Assembly: GCF_900187995.1 (NCBI RefSeq)
Contig: NZ_FZNZ01000015.1
Location: forward strand, 1 to 64,000
DNA length: 64,000 bases
Origin: Prevotella jejuni
GTDB lineage: Bacteria; Bacteroidota; Bacteroidia; Bacteroidales; Bacteroidaceae
Direction: 5' to 3'
The position numbers were made by a program, and so were the translations under genes. Shown one piece after another: positions 61,844-64,000 of the stretch (its first letter is position 1; each line of letters starts with the position of its first letter). Below the pieces are notes generated by a model that saw nothing but the letters and a program-made list of their open reading frames with translations, made no database searches and was not told the origin of the DNA.

Positions 61844-64000
61844 ATGAAAGATAGCTTCAAGTGTATAATTCAGTCGGACAGTATGATGTGCGGCATCACC
61901 TGCTTGCAAATGGTATGTAAACATTTTGGCAGGGAAGTCTCATTGCGTACATTGTCAAAACTTTGTGTTGCGACATCAGAGGGAGTTTCGATGCTGGGTG
62001 TCAATGAAGCTGCAAATAAGCTCGGACTACGCACAATGTGTGCAAGAACCGATTTTGATACTCTGAGCAAGGCTACTCTTCCTTGCGTCCTCCATTGGAA
62101 TCAGAATCACTTTGTCGTGCTCTACAAGGTGAGGAAAGGGCGTATCTTTTATGTGGCTGACCCTGGCAAGGGACTCGTGAAATATAATCTTGAGGAGTTC
62201 GGGAAACACTGGGTAAGCACTGCTTCTCAAGGAGAAGAGAAAGGTATAGCGATGTTTCTCGTGCCCACACTGGAGTTCTACTCGCATAAGGTGGACAATG
62301 AGGAAGAGGACGGCAGCCCAAGGTCTTTCCAGTTCCTCTTTGGTTACATTAAGCAATATCGCAAGTACTTCGGTCAAATTGTTTTAGGCTTGCTCGTTGG
62401 CAGCCTGCTGCAACTCATTCTGCCTTTCCTCACACAATCTATCGTGGATGTGGGCATCAAAAACCAGAACATCGGCTTTATATGGCTGATACTCCTTGGA
62501 CAGCTGATGCTTACCATAAGTAGAACTGCCATCGATTTTATCCGCCGTTGGCTGTTGCTCCATATCTCATTGCGTATAAACATTTCGTTGGTGAGTGATT
62601 TCTTCATTAAGCTTTTAAAGTTGCCCATGTCGTTCTTTGATACAAAGCTGATGGGCGACCTTATGCAGCGTATGGGCGACCACAGTAGGGTAAACACGTT
62701 CCTGACACAGCAAACGCTCAGTATTGTGTTCTCGCTCTTTACCTTTGTGGTATTCAGCATCGTACTGCTATCCTATAATTGGCTTATCTTTGCCATTTTC
62801 ATGCTCGGCAGCCTGCTTTATGGCGGTTGGCTTGCGCTCTTCCTCAGGCGCAGAAAGGTTCTCGATTATGAACTCTTCGAGCAACAAGCTATCAACAACA
62901 ATAAAACCTATGAATTTATCACCTCTATGCAGGAGATAAAACTGCAAGACTGTGAACAGCGCAGACGCTGGGAATGGGAGGACGTGCAGGCTGATTTATT
63001 CAACGTACAGATGAAATCGCTAAAGCTCCAACAAACACAGGAGGCTGGCAGTATATTCATCAACGAACTGAAGAATATCGTAATCACCGTAGTGGCAGCA
63101 ACTGCTGTTATTCACGGACAACTCACACTGGGTATGATGCTTGCCGTGCAATACATTATCGGACAGCTCAACTCGCCTGTGGAACAGCTGATGAGTTTCT
63201 TCTACTCCGTACAAGATGTAAAGATAAGCCTTGAACGTATCAACGAAATCCACCGTATGGACGATGAGAACGGAAAACAAGGATTGGAAACTTCAGTAAC
63301 TGACGAAACTAAGGGTATAGACATGGAAAACATAAACTTTAAATACGACCCACATGCACTGAAAACTATCATAGATAATGTAAGCCTCACTATCCCCAAA
63401 GGCAAGGTAACAGCCATTGTCGGAGCGTCGGGTAGCGGAAAAACCACGCTCATCAAACTTATGCTGGGCTATTATCCTGTGCTGGGTGGACAAATCAATA
63501 TTGGTGGAACAGATGTAAACACGCTCAATAAGAAGTGGTGGCGCAGACAATGTGGCGTGGTTATGCAGGACGGCGTGATATTCTCTGAATCGATAGCTCG
63601 CAATATAGCCGTAGACGATAAGGAGATAGACAAACAGCGATTGCAGACAGCTGCAGAGATAGCTTGTATTCACGATTATGTGATGGGGCTGCCATTAAAG
63701 TATAATACTAAGATAGGTCGTGATGGCGTTGGCTTGAGCCAAGGACAGAAACAGCGTATATTGATAGCGAGAGCCGTCTATAAGAACCCCAACTATATTT
63801 TCCTTGACGAAGCTACCAACTCGCTCGATGCCAACAACGAACGTATGATTGTGGAACATCTGGACGAGTTCTATAAAGGTAAGACGGTAGTTATAGTGGC
63901 ACACCGACTAAGTACGGTGAAGAATGCCGACCAGATAGTGGTACTGGATAAAGGCAAGGTGGTCGAGATCGGCAACCACGAGGAACTCACGGCAAAGCGG
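61844..64000 (+). CDS. C39-peptidase ABC exporter (3' end beyond window)
   Basis: An open frame of 719 codons running off the window end. Residues 1-120 are a C39 peptidase: Gln10, catalytic Cys16 in SMMCGITC, His89 in NQNHFVVLY, Asp106 in VADPGKG. Six membrane helices follow (about 165-450), then the ATPase with Walker A GASGSGKT at 527-534, signature LSQGQKQR, Walker B IFLDEAT and VAHRLS. This PCAT type cuts double-Gly leaders while exporting the cargo. With an intact catalytic triad it should process the peptide at 57989. It lies 11 bp after the receptor gene. Usual length is about 720-740, so little is missing. Confidence 0.92.
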   Translation, partial: MKDSFKCIIQSDSMMCGITCLQMVCKHFGREVSLRTLSKLCVATSEGVSMLGVNEAANKLGLRTMCARTDFDTLSKATLPCVLHWNQNHFVVLYKVRKGRIFYVADPGKGLVKYNLEEFGKHWVSTASQGEEKGIAMFLVPTLEFYSHKVDNEEEDGSPRSFQFLFGYIKQYRKYFGQIVLGLLVGSLLQLILPFLTQSIVDVGIKNQNIGFIWLILLGQLMLTISRTAIDFIRRWLLLHISLRINISLVSDFFIKLLKLPMSFFDTKLMGDLMQRMGDHSRVNTFLTQQTLSIVFSLFTFVVFSIVLLSYNWLIFAIFMLGSLLYGGWLALFLRRRKVLDYELFEQQAINNNKTYEFITSMQEIKLQDCEQRRRWEWEDVQADLFNVQMKSLKLQQTQEAGSIFINELKNIVITVVAATAVIHGQLTLGMMLAVQYIIGQLNSPVEQLMSFFYSVQDVKISLERINEIHRMDDENGKQGLETSVTDETKGIDMENINFKYDPHALKTIIDNVSLTIPKGKVTAIVGASGSGKTTLIKLMLGYYPVLGGQINIGGTDVNTLNKKWWRRQCGVVMQDGVIFSESIARNIAVDDKEIDKQRLQTAAEIACIHDYVMGLPLKYNTKIGRDGVGLSQGQKQRILIARAVYKNPNYIFLDEATNSLDANNERMIVEHLDEFYKGKTVVIVAHRLSTVKNADQIVVLDKGKVVEIGNHEELTAKR

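Overview
The window looks like Bacteroidales DNA, most probably Prevotella or a close relative. The signs are many TAnnTTTG promoter -7 boxes, TonB-dependent receptors (one paired with a DUF4249 lipoprotein), a fused MurF-alanine racemase, a GSCFA protein, a thiamine operon of the TonB receptor-PnuT-ThiN type, and secreted proteins with C-terminal tails like type IX sorting domains. Species assignment is inference; no rRNA or tRNA gene was seen.

Layout. 0.5-4 kb: a small secreted protein, an ECF sigma factor with a membrane partner and a Spy/CpxP-like protein, and a GHL10 glycoside hydrolase. 5.5-14.8 kb: a TonB receptor/DUF4249 pair and a large GH2 beta-galactosidase. 14.9-16.3 kb: a cupin flanked by two HxlR regulators. 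17.3-26.2 kb, mostly minus strand: RmuC, MurF-Alr, a Fur-family regulator, a GSCFA protein, a Nudix hydrolase (plus strand), a 54-residue membrane protein and a membrane pyrophosphatase. 29.2-37.1 kb: nitroreductase, class II ribonucleotide reductase, FolB, amidase, MlaD/MCE protein and DnaA. 38.4-42.7 kb: a small unknown protein and an McrBC pair whose McrB carries a large insertion. 43-48.9 kb: a SusE/F-like secreted protein, then a TPP-riboswitch-controlled thiamine operon on the minus strand. 49.4-54.4 kb: a duplicated mosaic holding a PD-(D/E)XK/RNase J-like pair, a uracil-DNA-glycosylase-like gene and a phosphoesterase, with broken 5' copies of the last two. 54.7-55.3 kb: decayed helix-turn-helix genes of conjugative-transposon type.

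The most interesting part is 55.3-64 kb. An E1/ThiF-like enzyme, a PAS-LuxR regulator and a GNAT acyltransferase of the N-acyl-amino-acid-synthase type lie next to a previously unlisted 57-residue peptide with a double-glycine leader. A radical SAM/SPASM maturase, an outer-membrane beta-barrel receptor and a C39-peptidase ABC exporter (cut by the window end) follow. Five copies of TTACAC-N4-GTGTAA lie in the cluster's promoters. In the three plus-strand promoters the nearest copy is always exactly 22 nt upstream of the -7 box, and two promoters carry a second copy 39 bp further up. I read this as a LuxR-activated RiPP (ribosomally made, modified, exported peptide) island, possibly with its own acyl signal.

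The gaps between genes, especially 4-5.5, 9.1-10.3, 16.6-17.3, 26.3-29.1, 37.2-38.2 and 48.9-49.4 kb, are filled with mosaics of a few dispersed repeat families. One family extends into the coding sequence of the thiamine pyrophosphokinase.
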